NCBI GenBank assembly: GCA_028641055.1
Contig: CM054063.1
Span: 49,973,827 to 50,037,826 of the forward strand
Direction: 5' to 3'
Source: Alopecurus myosuroides
Lineage: Eukaryota; Streptophyta; Magnoliopsida; Poales; Poaceae
DNA: 64,000 bases
In this document: positions 33,509-44,542 of the stretch, piece by piece
How the letters are laid out: each line of letters begins with the position of its first letter
How positions within the stretch are numbered: position 1 is the first letter of the stretch
Notes under the pieces: model-generated
Seen by the model: only the letters and a program-made list of their open reading frames with translations
The model's database searches: none
What the model was told of the DNA's origin: nothing
Made by a program: the position numbers and the translations under genes

Positions 33509-35253
33509 ATGACAGGCTCCGGAGATCCTGTTCTAGCGGAAGGGTGCTACAACTCCGGCAACGTCGACTTCGGCGATGACATCGGAGCTGACGGTAGCGG
33601 TGACAAATTCCTCGAGATGTTCGATGGCTACCACTCCACGTATGTAATGATGCATCGACAACGGTGCACACGATGCATGTCATAAGCCGCGCCGGCTTGG
33701 TTGGGTGTGTTAATTCATGCGTGAGTGCGTGCATGGAATATGGGCATGTGTGTAGCATACATATGGTGCTTATCTATAGATCGATCACTTATCTACAGCG
33801 GTGACCTCTTCGAGTTGGTGAGGCGAGCAGGAGGAGACACGGCCATGGAGGTGGAGCCGGCAGTTTCCGGTCTCCCCATGTCTGAGCCGCCTTCTGAAGA
33901 AGAGATGGCATCGTGGCTCTGCCCGATTGTCCGCGGAGAGGAGTTCGTGGCTGAACATCCCAGAGGCAATGGCGACGTCGATGCTGCAGGTGTCATGGCG
34001 GCGGGTGTTCAGCCGGTGCCGTACAAGGAGCCAAACAAGCAGTCGATGGAGAAAGTTAGAGCTAGAGCAACGAAAGGGAAGTGTGCCGAGGTATATATGT
34101 GCATGCATGGAGAGGTCTAAATAAGATCTAGGGGGTTGGCATGCACGGTGGTCGATCTGGTCCTCTTTCAATCTTTCTTGATCTGCTATTTTATGCTTGC
34201 TTTATTGATCAACTCATTCAGTTAGAAACGCTGCAAGCTAGGGCTGCACGTAGGTCAAAATGAACAAGTCTGACGCGTCCATTGATTTCTGTATGACAGG
34301 GCACAACAAGTGATTCGAGCGAGAGGAGAAAGACAGGAGCAGGAACACGAACATGGAAGTCTAACTATTCAGAAAGGCACAGCCTCACAGAAAAGGTAAG
34401 CCTAATATATATTACTTTAATCAGCCGTTGATGTTGCCTTAACCAAAATATACAGAAGTCTTCCTTTGTGAAGTTCAGTTTTTTTCTTGCCTTCGTGTGT
34501 GCAACAGAGACGAAGGTGCAAGGTAAATGAGAAGCTCAAGGCTCTGCAGCAGCTCGTTCCAGGATGCGACAAGGTATATGATTAGTAACTCGATCTATTC
34601 AGACTTCTACATCGTGCAAATCTCGCTTTTAGTTTTCAATTCTCTAATTTTTAGCCTGATTTTTTTGTAAAAAAAAAAGACACAAGCATTCTTATCTTAC
34701 CCCAGTCACCAAAAATTGCAGTCCGATTCAGCTAAAGTTGCACACTCAAGATTACAAGTTCAGGCTCACATACATGCAATTTTAGGCTACTCCCGTGTTA
34801 TAAAATGATTAATACATACGAGAAGTAGTGAGATTTCTCACAGAAAAGGAGTACTAAATCTAAATATTACTGCGTGTACCGTGACAGTCTAACCAAGCCA
34901 CCACGCTGGACCGGACTATCCAGTACATGAAGTCACTGCAACAGCAAGTCCACTTAATGTCGTCCGTCGTAGGCTGCAGCATGATGCCGATGGCGGCGTT
35001 GTACCCCATTGTGCGACCGCCATACAGCATCCAGCCGCCGGGAGGCGTCATAGTAGCACAGCTGCCAATGCCGCCGCTGGCGGGTGGTGACGTTGATCCC
35101 ACAAGAATGGTTTCATCTGCTAGAACTCCCATTCTGCTTCCATTGGTTCACCATGCTCCAGGGATAATGCCTCGGGCACCATTGATCCACCAGACACCGG
35201 CGGTTCCTCCAAATACAACACCCGATGCTGGTAACAGCACAAGCCTGCGGTAG
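33509..35253 (+). CDS. PIF/PIL-type bHLH transcription factor, five exons, 316 aa
   Basis: Exons 33509-33639, 33799-34090, 34300-34395, 34508-34573 and 34888-35253 join in frame (951 nt) with GT/AG introns and no internal stop. The basic helix-loop-helix spans about residues 168-218: HSLTEKRRRCKVNEKLKALQ, then a VPGCDK loop, then a second helix with TLDRTIQYMKSLQQQV. His168, Glu172 and Arg176 are the classic G-box contact triad. The 66-nt exon 4 is typical of PIF genes. An N-terminal ELVRRAGG (49-56) aligns with the phytochrome B-binding APB motif ELxxxxGQ but has Gly in place of Gln. An SEEEMASWL segment (76-84) is also PIF-like. A nuclear G-box regulator in light signalling is expected; phyB binding is doubtful. 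It is the only intact host gene seen. Confidence 0.88.
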
Positions 35254-35531
35254 AAGGACTAACCTTGCAAAGATCATCTTGGCTGGTTACTACATAGATA
35301 TGTATATTTTTTAAAGGTGAATAATGCCGGCCTCTATACCTATTGATGCGCATATTATAGCCAAGGCATATACTCCGATGTGTGTGTATGTATGCTACTC
35401 CCGGGTGTAGATACACCCACGTGTGTTTTAGTATGATGTACGTAGTATGTACAATTTTTTAATACTCCTTTATACGTATAAATATATATCACCATCGTTT
35501 GTATTGAACAAATCATTCGAAATTTTGAATC
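35254..35531 (+). other. 3' flank of the bHLH gene
   Basis: Probable 3' UTR and flank. It contains GGGTGTAGATACACCC near 35404 (six-base stem) and AT-rich tracts. CACTA-2 begins at 35532, only about 280 bp after the stop codon. Confidence 0.45.
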
Positions 35532-35845
35532 ACTGCAACACGCAGAGAATACGCCGACGGCCAGCATGCCGTCCGCAGAAGGCCAATAGCCGTCGGTGTA
35601 CAGTTCTGCGGCAGCCGTCGGCACCTCACCGTCGGCGTACGAGTGCCTCGGCACAAAAGAAATAACCGTCGACACATAATTTGCCGTTGGCATACTGGCG
35701 AGACCGACGGCATAGAGGCCGTCGGCGTATGCCAGGTGGGGCCAGCACCGGATGAGCGGAGGAGGTATGCCGACGGTACAACGGCAATGCCGTCGGCATA
35801 GGTCCTGACCATTTGGTCTCCAGAGCACCTATGCCGACGCCATTG
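35532..35845 (-). repeat. CACTA-2 terminal and subterminal repeats
   Basis: The words TATGCCGACGGC and GCCGTCGGCATA occur about a dozen times in both orientations, at 35552, 35612, 35709, 35727, 35769 and 35789 among others. They probably bind the element's TNPA-like protein. The terminal word is CACTG rather than CACTA. Confidence 0.8.
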
Positions 35846-35999
35846 ATTTTTTTTTTTTGATTTTGGTTTAATTTGATTTAAATCGCGACACAAAATAGAA
35901 AAAATGCACAGAATTCACACAGATGATATAACATTCAATTTGTCATCCAATACACATCAGGAAAGTTCAAAACATCATCATACACTGATCGTCAAGTGG

Positions 36000-36739
36000 A
36001 AAGAACAACATCTATGGAGACAATGTGGAGTAGAGGTGGCCCGAGTTGAAAACCGGAGACCGACCACGCGGCGTGGCCGCAGTAGAGCCAGCGGCAGATC
36101 CACCAGTCGAACCATCAGTAGCAGCATGCGCTCAGGATGCGAACCCGGTGAGGAAGTGGCAGCACGGCCGAAGTGTGCGTTGCCCGATGCTCCCGATCGC
36201 TACATTTTTAAGCAGGAGTAAGCAACCTGTGAGGCAAAGGAATCAGACTGAACTGGTTTGGCAACAAACTTCCAGGGTCGACTTGTAATAAGTGAGAGCG
36301 AACTGGTCCTTCGATGGAAACGATGGCACATCCCCCGGCACAGGAGGAGCCGGGCCTACCGGTTCCCCGCGCTCTCTAGTGGTCATAAACCTATAGTTCC
36401 ACTGCGAGGAGTTGCAGAAATAAAGATTCAGGTGAGGGATGTGGGACTTGTGATATTTTGCAAAAATAAAGGTTCAAACTTACAGCGAAAAACGCAGAGG
36501 TGTACGCATTGTAGGCAGCATTCCTCGCGTTATACGCATTGAGGGCCTCCTAGTATCCCGCATGAGCGGCAGCGTAGGCCTCCTCGAAATCAGGCTACAA
36601 TTTTGAAAATAATGAATCTTGTCAACTGAGCCATGCAGAAAGGAATGTCGATCGAAGATGACAAACAGAAGAACTTATATCGAAGCAGGTGGGTCGACGA
36701 GGCTGTCGAGGCGGGACAGCGACACTGCCGGCGGGGAGG
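36000..36739 (-). pseudogene. CACTA-2 TNPA-like protein, C-terminal exons
   Basis: On the minus strand 36600-36480 reads PDFEEAYAAAHAGY, a stop, then EALNAYNARNAAYNAY, an Ala/Tyr-rich repeat region common at the end of grass TNPA-like proteins. A PPSPPAVSLSRLDSLVDPP segment lies just upstream (36735-36680). The exon is interrupted at 36739 by Athila-1 and resumes at 43404. Region 35846-35999 is an AT-rich spacer. Confidence 0.55.
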
Positions 36740-36744
36740 GTGGC
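36740..36744. repeat. Target site duplication GTGGC, left copy (Athila-1)
   Basis: GTGGC directly precedes the LTR at 36745 and is repeated at 43404-43408 directly after the second LTR. It proves insertion of this element into CACTA-2. Confidence 0.93.
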
Positions 36745-38274
36745 TGATACGTCATAAACGTATCTATAATTTCTGATGTTCCATGTTGTTTTCATGCCTT
36801 ATGCTACATGTTTTCCTTACACTTTATGTCATTTTTATCGATTTCCCGGGACTAACCTATTGACAAGATTCCACAGAGTCAGTTCCTTGTTTTCTGTTGT
36901 TTTTAGTTTCAGAAAAGTTGTTCTGGAAATATTCTCGGAATTGGAAAATTCGAAGCCCGGAAGTCTTAGAATTCCCGAAGGTTCCACGGAGTCCCGAAGA
37001 GGCCCGGAGGGGGGCCATACAATAGGGTGGAGCGCCCCCGTGGCCGCGCCTGGGGGTGGTGTGGGCCCCTCGGACGTCCACCGCCATCACCCTTTCGCCT
37101 ATTTATCCCCCCCCCCCCCGATACGCCAACCCTAAAAATATACCACTTTTCCCCGAAAAACACCCGAGGCCGCCGTCATCGTCAACCCGAGATCGGGAGG
37201 GTTCTTGAGCTCTCCCCGGCACCTTGCCGGGAGGGAAAATCATCACTGGAAGGGTCTACACCACCATGCCCGCCTCCGGAGTGATACGTGAGTAGTTCAT
37301 CCCTGTACTACAGGTCCATAGCAGTAGCTAGATGGTTGTCCTCTCCACTTTATGCCTCATGTTTAGATCTCGTGAGCTGCCTCACATGATCGCGATCATC
37401 TTATTGTAATGCTACATGTTGTGTTTGCTGGGATTCGATGATTATTGAATGCTATGTCTTTTTATTATCAATCTATCATGTTATCTTCATGTGTATGTTA
37501 TTTATGATCTTGCATGCTTTCCGTTGTTAGTAGATGCTCTGGTCAAGTAGATGCTAGTGACTCCAAGAGGGAGTATTTATGCTCGATAGTGGGTTCATGA
37601 CTCCTTTGCATCTGTGCTCGAGTGACAAAAACGTCATGGATGGAGGATGTGTTGTTGCCATTAGGGAGAAAACAAGGATGTTTACTTTGTTTACATTACA
37701 CACTTTGCTTACTGCGATAATCTGTTGCTTGCAACTTAATACCCAACATTTGTTTGGATGATATTTGGAGGGTGAATTATTAGTCCTAGATGCAGTTGGA
37801 TGACGATCTATGCATTTTGTTATAATGCCCGCATGAATCTCATAGTAATCTTTATGTCATGCATGTTTCTTTATCTGTCAATCTCGTAGTAAACTATGGA
37901 CCCCGGTCCATTTTCTTATACTGATAATACAATCACTGCTTCCACTGTTTTCACACTGCTACTGCTATTTTCATATTGTTCTCATACTGTTTTCCACACC
38001 ATACATTTAACCTCTTTGTTATCAGCAAAACCGGTGAGATTGACAACCTCACTGCTACGTTGGGGCAAATTGAATTGATTGTGTCATGTAGGTTCCACGT
38101 TGCTGCTGAACCGGTAGTGCGCCCTGCCATCTCAGATGCATCAACCTTCAAAAGTACTTCTTCCTCCTACTGGTCGATTCAGGCTTGGTTTCTTTTCTGA
38201 GGGAAAACTTGCTTCTGCACTCTTCACACCTTGCGCTTGGGTTCTCCCAACGAGCGTGTGTCTACACTCCATCA
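36745..38274 (+). repeat. 5' LTR of Athila-1
   Basis: Begins TGATACGTCATAAACG and ends CTACACTCCATCA. It contains a run of about 13 C at 37109-37121 preceded by CCTATTTAT, the probable promoter zone. Confidence 0.9.
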
Positions 38275-38282
38275 AGCTTTTT

Positions 38283-38300
38283 TGGCGCCGTTGCCGGGGA
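38283..38300 (+). other. Primer binding site of Athila-1 (tRNA-Asp type)
   Basis: TGGCGCCGTTGCCGGGGA lies eight bases after the LTR end, as usual for Athila-type elements. Confidence 0.85.
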
Positions 38301-38469
38301 GAAAGAAAATTTCTGCAAGGGGAGTCTCTCACTTCCAATCTCTTTACTTTGTTTTAGTTTTGCTTAGTTTATTTTATTTTGTCTTGTTTGCTTCTCTTTA
38401 TAAAAAACACAAAAAAAATTTAGTTCTTATTCTAGTTATTATTTTGTTACCTTGTTGTTTTTCTTCATT

Positions 38470-39042
38470 ATGTTGCTCCCTAAGTTTACCCTGAAAGATC
38501 TTCTAGTTGGTAGTGGTTCTATACTTGGAAAGGATACCATTAAAGAATTCTTTAATTATGTTTGTAAGCATGAAAATTTTGAGGAAAAATCCATAGTAGA
38601 ACTTGCTCCAAATTATGAAACTGCTGGAACTTCTTTAATTCACATGTTAGAAGCTAGGTTTGTTAAGCTTCACCCCATACTGCAGCATATGTTCCTCAAC
38701 TTTAATAATATTGAAGATATTGAAAAAGGAAATTTTATTTTAGAAACAATGCTTAAATAATTTGGAGATGTTGCTATAGAGGCTAGAAAAGTTTTTGATC
38801 GTTTCAATATTCTAGGCTCATGTGTAGATGGTGTTGGTGCTCTTGAAAGAGCTGAACCTAAAAGTGAAAAGGAGATGAAAATACCAATCCCCTTTAAATT
38901 GGTAGCATTGCATGAAGCCAAACAAAAGAATTTTGATTGGATTGTTCTTGAGAATTTATTTGATGAGGATAGTAAACCTAAAAGTTCTAAGAGAGGGACA
39001 TCTGAAACTCATTTAGATAAAATAAAATGCATTATTGAGTAA
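38470..39042 (+). pseudogene. Unknown ORF of Athila-1, one internal TAA
   Basis: From the ATG at 38470 one frame runs 191 codons to TAA at 39040-39042, with a single internal TAA at 38758-38760. The product is acidic and Lys/Glu-rich, with LLVGSGSILGKDTIKEFF near the start and an FDRFNILGSCVDG segment after the stop. I see no zinc knuckle, protease or RT motif. Its place just after the primer site is that of gag, so a diverged gag N-terminus is possible. Its codon use (A/T-ending) matches the ORF of Athila-2. Confidence 0.5.
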
Positions 39043-41824
39043 TTTTCTTATCTTTATTTGAATGCCTCTCCTCTTGAAAACACTTGATTCCACTTTTCTG
39101 GGCCTAGCTAAAAGGCGTTAAAGAAAATCACTTCTTGGGAGATAACCCATGGTTTTATTTTTTCTTTGTTTTTCTCTGTTTTCTTTGAGTCAAGGGGATG
39201 TATACTTCTGTAGAAACTCTTTTGTATCTTTATTTTCATGTTTTAGTTGTGCCAAGTAAAGTTTCTAACGAAAGTTGGAGTTGGTTTTGGATTTCTGCGC
39301 AGGAAACAGATTTCTGCTGTCCACCGTAAAAGATCGTATAAAATCCAGAAAGATCAGAATGACCTGAAATTTTTTGTGCTTATTCCTCAGCTAATTCCGA
39401 AACATTTTCGTTCTTTAAGTTTTTCTATCTAAGCAACGTATGTGCCCTGAAAAAATTCTTCTTTACAGACTATTCTGGTTTTGGCAGATTCTACCATGTT
39501 TCTTGCATTTGCGCTTTTACGATATCAAGTGTATTTATTTACTTCACAAAACATCAGTGGCTGTAGATAATGTTTAAAAGTATCAATAGAACTTGTGCCC
39601 ATGCATAACCCATGAATTTTTTATTGTTGCAGTAACCCTCTAATGGAAATTACTCTTTGAGTGTGGTGTGAAGGAAGTTTTCAAGGGTCAAGAGAAGAGG
39701 GTGATATAATGTGATCAACAAGAGTGCAAGGTCAAAACTTGGGGATACCCCCGTGGTTCATCCCAAAATATTATAAAAATAGTCAAGCATCTAACCTCGG
39801 GGATGCCCAAGGCATCCCCTTCTTCATCAACAATTTATCAGGTCACTTCTAGTGAAACTATATTTTTATTCAGTCACATCATATGAAGTTTACTTGGAGT
39901 GTATGTTTTTTTTTCTTTTGTTTTCCTTTGTTTTCTTTTGTTATCCTTGCTGAAATAATATAGGTTGAACCTAACATTCTTTGTGTGGGAGAGAGACACG
40001 CTCCGCTTTTTCATTTGAATACTCATTATGCTCGTATTCTTAGTTTTTCTTCTACCTGCTGCAAAATTCCTGTTTAGCTCCTGTTTTTCTTGCATATCTT
40101 ATTCAGAGCTGTTAATTTTAGTGGAGTTGTGTTATTACTCTCTTGTTTCCTTGCTATATCTCTTGGATTTTTTTTTTTTGGTGCTTGGTAGAAAATGCTA
40201 CGTGTGGTAGATGGTATAACGAAAAAGCTTGCATATTCTTGTAGATCACTAAACTATTTCACTTGATTATTTGTTGTTGTGTTGAGATATTAATATGCTT
40301 AATGGTAAGCTTGCTGGTCTAGTAGATTAAAAACAATTAATGGTTGGTCTAAAAGCTTGAAACCGTGCCACACTCAAATAACCAGTTGATAGGATAATGG
40401 TATATGACTTAATCGTAATGGCTTTTTGTTACGCGCTACGGTCGGGGTAGCTAACAGTGACTTGTCACTGCAACGGGCCTCTTGGAGTGATTTTCATTAT
40501 GCCTTGTGAGATCATGATTTTAATTGTAATCTTTTAACTTGTGATTTCTATGTTATGGTTTTCTGGCACTTCCACCATCCATATTTTCTAGCCTCTTCGA
40601 TATTGTGCATTGCTAATTCTCACACTGAGAGTTGGTGCAAACTTCGCCAGTGCATCCAAACCCCGTGGGAGAACTTTGTTCTTCTACACATAAGCCAAAA
40701 TTTATCTTCCTCAAAAGAGCCTCCATACCTACCTACCATGGCATTTCCATAGCCATTCAGAGATATATTTCCATACAACATCCATCATCATTATGGTACT
40801 TGTCATGCATCGTTGTTATCTTGCATACTGCTACACTGGCAGGAGCATTTAGTTTTACATACATCACAAATATTTCAGTTTGAGTTATGAGTACTGCAAG
40901 TGTTTTGATTCATTGTAAAATAAAGTGTTGCCCCTACCAATGAGGTTATATATCAATAAAAAAATCCCAAGAAAAAATGAAGAAAGAAAGAAAGGGCAAA
41001 CGAGAGATAATAAAGAGAGAGGGGGCAACACTACTATCATTTATTCCACACTTGTGCTTGTTTAGCATCATTACTTCAGTTTGGAGAGAGTTTTCATATT
41101 ATGACTTGTATAACTATGTGGGGAACTTACATTATAGAACTTGGCTTGTGTATTCCAATGATGAGCCTCCTCAAGAGTTCTCTAGGTCTTCATGAGCAAG
41201 CAAGTTGGATGCACCCCTACTAGTTCCATTGGAGAGCTTTCATATACTTATAGCTCTATGTGCATACGTTGTGTGGCAATCACTACTCCTTTCATAACTT
41301 CGATTATAAGACTTCCTCTTGTCTAATGATCACTTTCAGTTGTGTGAGACTTTCTTCCATTGACCATCCAAACCCCCCATAATGTTCTTTTAGCCACAAC
41401 ATCCTGGGGCCAGGAACCAATACATAACGCTTGCTTATTTTGATTGCACAAATATTTTAATGATTTTCTTACACGCATATTGTTGTCACTTGACTTGATC
41501 CTAACATGAGTTGTTGTGAGAGTTTGATGCCTTAGATGATTATATTGTTGTTCTTGAAGCTTAAATCTTCTTTAATATACTTTGCACAGTGGATTGTCTT
41601 TTAGTATTGATTCATTGAAAAACTTTACTTTGTTCTTCCTTATGGTTTATACATTATTCTATTTGATATCAACTATAAACCACATCCTTTATTCATTTGA
41701 TCCTAGTTTACATGCTTTACATTACTATGATGATCAAGTTTATGTTGGTAGCATGTCACCTCAGAATTTATTTGTTTTGTCATTTACCTACTCGAGGGCG
41801 AAAAGGAACTAAGCTTGCGGATGT
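39043..41824 (+). other. Non-coding interior of Athila-1
   Basis: Contains blocks shared with Athila-2: AAAGGCGTTAAAGAAAA (39111 and 48829), GGAAACAGATTTCTGCTGTCC (39301 and 49035) and CACTTCTAGTGAAACTATAT (39843 and 49591), then a perfect hairpin at 39799-39819. No credible ORF. Confidence 0.7.
39799..39819 (+). repeat. Conserved stem-loop in the Athila-1 interior
   Basis: GGGGATGCC, loop CAA, GGCATCCCC: a perfect 9-bp stem with a 3-base loop. Athila-2 has a related, imperfect version at about 49544-49565. A packaging or dimer signal is a guess. Confidence 0.65.
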
Positions 41825-43403
41825 TGATACGTCATAAATGCATCTATAATTTCTGATGTTCCATGTTGTTTTCATGCCTTATGCTACATGTTTTCCTTCC
41901 ACTTTATGTCATTTTTATCGATTTCCCGGGACTAACCGGTTGACAAGATGCCACAGAGTCAGTTCCCTATTTTTTGTTATTTTTAATTTTAGAAAAGTTG
42001 TTCTGAAATATTCTCGAAATTGGAAAATTTGAAGCCCGGAAGTCATGGAATTCCTGAAGGTTCCACGGAGTCCTGAAGAGGACCGGAGGGGGCCACAGGG
42101 GGGCCATACCATAGGGCGGCGCGCCCCCTGGGCGCTCCTAGGGGTGGTGTGGGCCCCTCAGACGTCCACTACCATCGCCCTTTCGCCTATTTATTCCCCT
42201 CGATACATCAACCCTAAAAAATACAACTTTCCCCAGAAAAACATCCGAGGCCGCCGTCATCATCAACCTGAGATCGGGAGGGTTCTGGAGCTCTCCCCGA
42301 CACCCTGCCGGGAGGGAAATCATCACCTAAGGGGTCTATACTACCATGCCCGCCTCCGTAGTGATGCGTGAGTAGTTCATCCCTGGACTACGGGTCCATA
42401 GCAGTAGCTAGATGGTTGTCCTCTCCCTTTATGCCTCATGTTTAGATCTCGTGAGCTACCTCACATGATCGAGATCATCTTATTGTAATGCTACATGTTG
42501 TGTCTGCTAGGATTCGATGATTATTGAATGCTATGTCTTTTGATTATGAATCTATCATGTTATCTTCATGTGTATGTTATTTATGATCTTGCATGCTCTC
42601 CGTTGTTAGTAGATTCTCTGGCCAAGTAGATGATAGTGAATCCAAGAGGGAGTATTTATGCTCTATAGTGGGTTCATGCCTCCTTTGCATATGTGCTCGA
42701 GTGACAGAAACGTGACGGATGGAGGATGCGTTGTTGCCATTAGGGAGAAAACAACGATGTTTACTTTGTTACAATACACACTTTGCTTACTACGATAATC
42801 TGTTGCTTGCAACTTAATACCCAACGTTTGTTCGGATGATATTCGGAGGGTGGATTATTAGTCATATATGTAGTTGGATGACGATCTATGATTTTGTTGT
42901 AATGCCCGCATGAATCTCATAGTGATCTTTATGTCATGCTTGTTTCTTTATCTGTCAATTTCCCAGCTGTAATTTGTTCACCACGCATGTTAGCTATCTT
43001 TTATGGAGAGACACCACTAGTGAACTGTGGAACCCGATCCATTTTCTCACACTGATAATACAACCACTGCTTCCACTGTTTTCACACTACTACTGGTATT
43101 TTCATTGTTCTCATACTGTTTTCCACACCATACATTTAACCTCTTTGTTATCAGCAAAACCGGTGAGATTGGCAATCTCACTGCTACGTTGGGGCAAAGT
43201 GAATTGATTGTGTTGTGTAGGTTCCATGTTGCTGCTGAACCGGTAGTGTGCCCTGCGATTTCAGCTGCATCAACCTTCAGAAGTACTTCTTCCTCCTACT
43301 TGTCGATTCAACCTTGGTTTCCTTTCTGAGGGAAAAAATTCTCCTGCACTCTTCAAACCTTGCGCTTGGGGTCTCCCAACGAGTGTGTATCTACACTCCG
43401 TCA
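41825..43403 (+). repeat. 3' LTR of Athila-1
   Basis: Begins TGATACGTCATAAATG and ends CTACACTCCGTCA. It keeps about 50 bp near 42960-43015 that LTR1 lacks. It is followed by the TSD GTGGC. Confidence 0.9.
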
Positions 43404-44542
43404 GTGGCCTTGATACGCATAAGGCTCGTGGTAGGCTTCGTTACCACATCAAGGATGCAGAAACGGCAATGTTGTTTCCCATTCCCTGAGTGTAGCAACG
43501 AAGTCTCATCGGTATCCTCCTGAAGCGGGTCATCTACCTCCGGGTGCAGCTCCTACAACGTCCTGCAGTAGTTATCTAAGTCAGCCTTGGCACTGCCGTA
43601 GTACTGGGGCTCCAAGGGAGGAGGCCCCTTTGGCTTCACCTTCTTCATCTTCATCCACGCGTGCACAGAGGTAACCGGCGCCCACGTGGTGGCCTCTTGC
43701 ATCGTGAAAAGAAACATTATGCGTATCAAGTAAAACGTGACGGGAAATAAAATGCTTCTATGTATATACATACGAGCTTCTCCTTGTAAAGTTCAGTGCC
43801 GCGGCTTCCCGCACCGTGTGTTCCATTGTTGCCTCGGTTTGCCTTGTTCCGCTTGCTCGCGGCGTCGAAATCAGGGGCTTCCCCGACCCACCTCTTCGCC
43901 ACCAGCCTTGATGCCTCCTCTTTCCCATAGGCCCATTCGGGGATAACCTGAAAATGCAATACCCAAGTAAAGAAGAGATCATGCAATGGCAATTTAGCAG
44001 CAATATAGAATCTCATTGTCAGTTTACATACATTCATGTAATCCTCTACGGTCATCACTGGTGGCTTCTTGACATTGTCCTCCTTCTTGGCCCTCTTTCC
44101 CCTCTCGGCCTGGAAAGCACTAATGCGCGCATGCTTCTGGTTGTAGAAGATCTTCCGTGTCAACCTCATACAAGCCCCAACCAAGTGGAGGCCGCAAGAT
44201 TCCTATCCTCCTCCAACACTCGGTACCATCACTTCAATCATGCATGAAGAATTTGTGATAGTCATGAGTTAGCACTATGGGATCATCAACTTTGAAAGAA
44301 ACTCAAGGAAATGTCTTACCCAAAACTTGGTGATCACACCCTCAGCGGCTGTCGCATAGCCCGTGTATGGAGCAACCTCATAGTCCAGCCAGCTACTGGT
44401 CATCTTCCTCTCCCCGCCGCTGATCAGAGTGTACAAGCCCGGCCAAAACTCCCTAAGAAGATATCCAAGCATGCTCCCAGGGTGGTGGGTCATCTGACCA
44501 TATGTCCAGTTACTGCACAATAAGCAAACATTAGTACATATG
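43404..44542 (-). pseudogene. CACTA-2 TNPA-like protein, central exons
   Basis: Minus-strand exons include GYLLREFWPGLYT and YATAAEGVITKFW (44470-44320), VGACMRLTRKIFYNQKHAR (44180-44100), EWAYGKEEASRLVAKRWVG with HGAGSRGTELY (43950-43790), and EATTWAPVTSVHAWMKMKK (43705-43640). This order and the GSR/S motif fit the Transposase_24 (Ptta/En/Spm) domain. Introns near 44030-43950 and 43775-43710 look spliceable. The gene is split by Athila-1 on its 3' side and Athila-2 on its 5' side. Confidence 0.75.

Larger units (their letters stand above)
36745..43403 (+). mobile_element. Athila-1: non-autonomous Athila-type LTR retrotransposon
   Basis: Two LTRs (36745-38274 and 41825-43403) with TGAT...(A/G)TCA ends flank a 3.55 kb interior. 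A tRNA-Asp-type primer site follows the first LTR, and a purine stretch with AAGCTTGCGGATG precedes the second. No protease, RT or integrase is present; one unknown ORF (38470-39042) and a conserved hairpin (39799-39819) are. The LTRs differ by several percent plus an LTR1 deletion of about 50 bp, so it is much older than the Tat and LARD-like insertions. The Athila/Sabrina-like family is inferred from the LTR start and primer site. Confidence 0.88.

Noticed and set aside
43726..44003. Alternative minus frames in the CACTA-2 TNPA region
   Set aside because: The frame with the GSRGTELY and EWAYGKEEASRL motifs is clearly the coding one.
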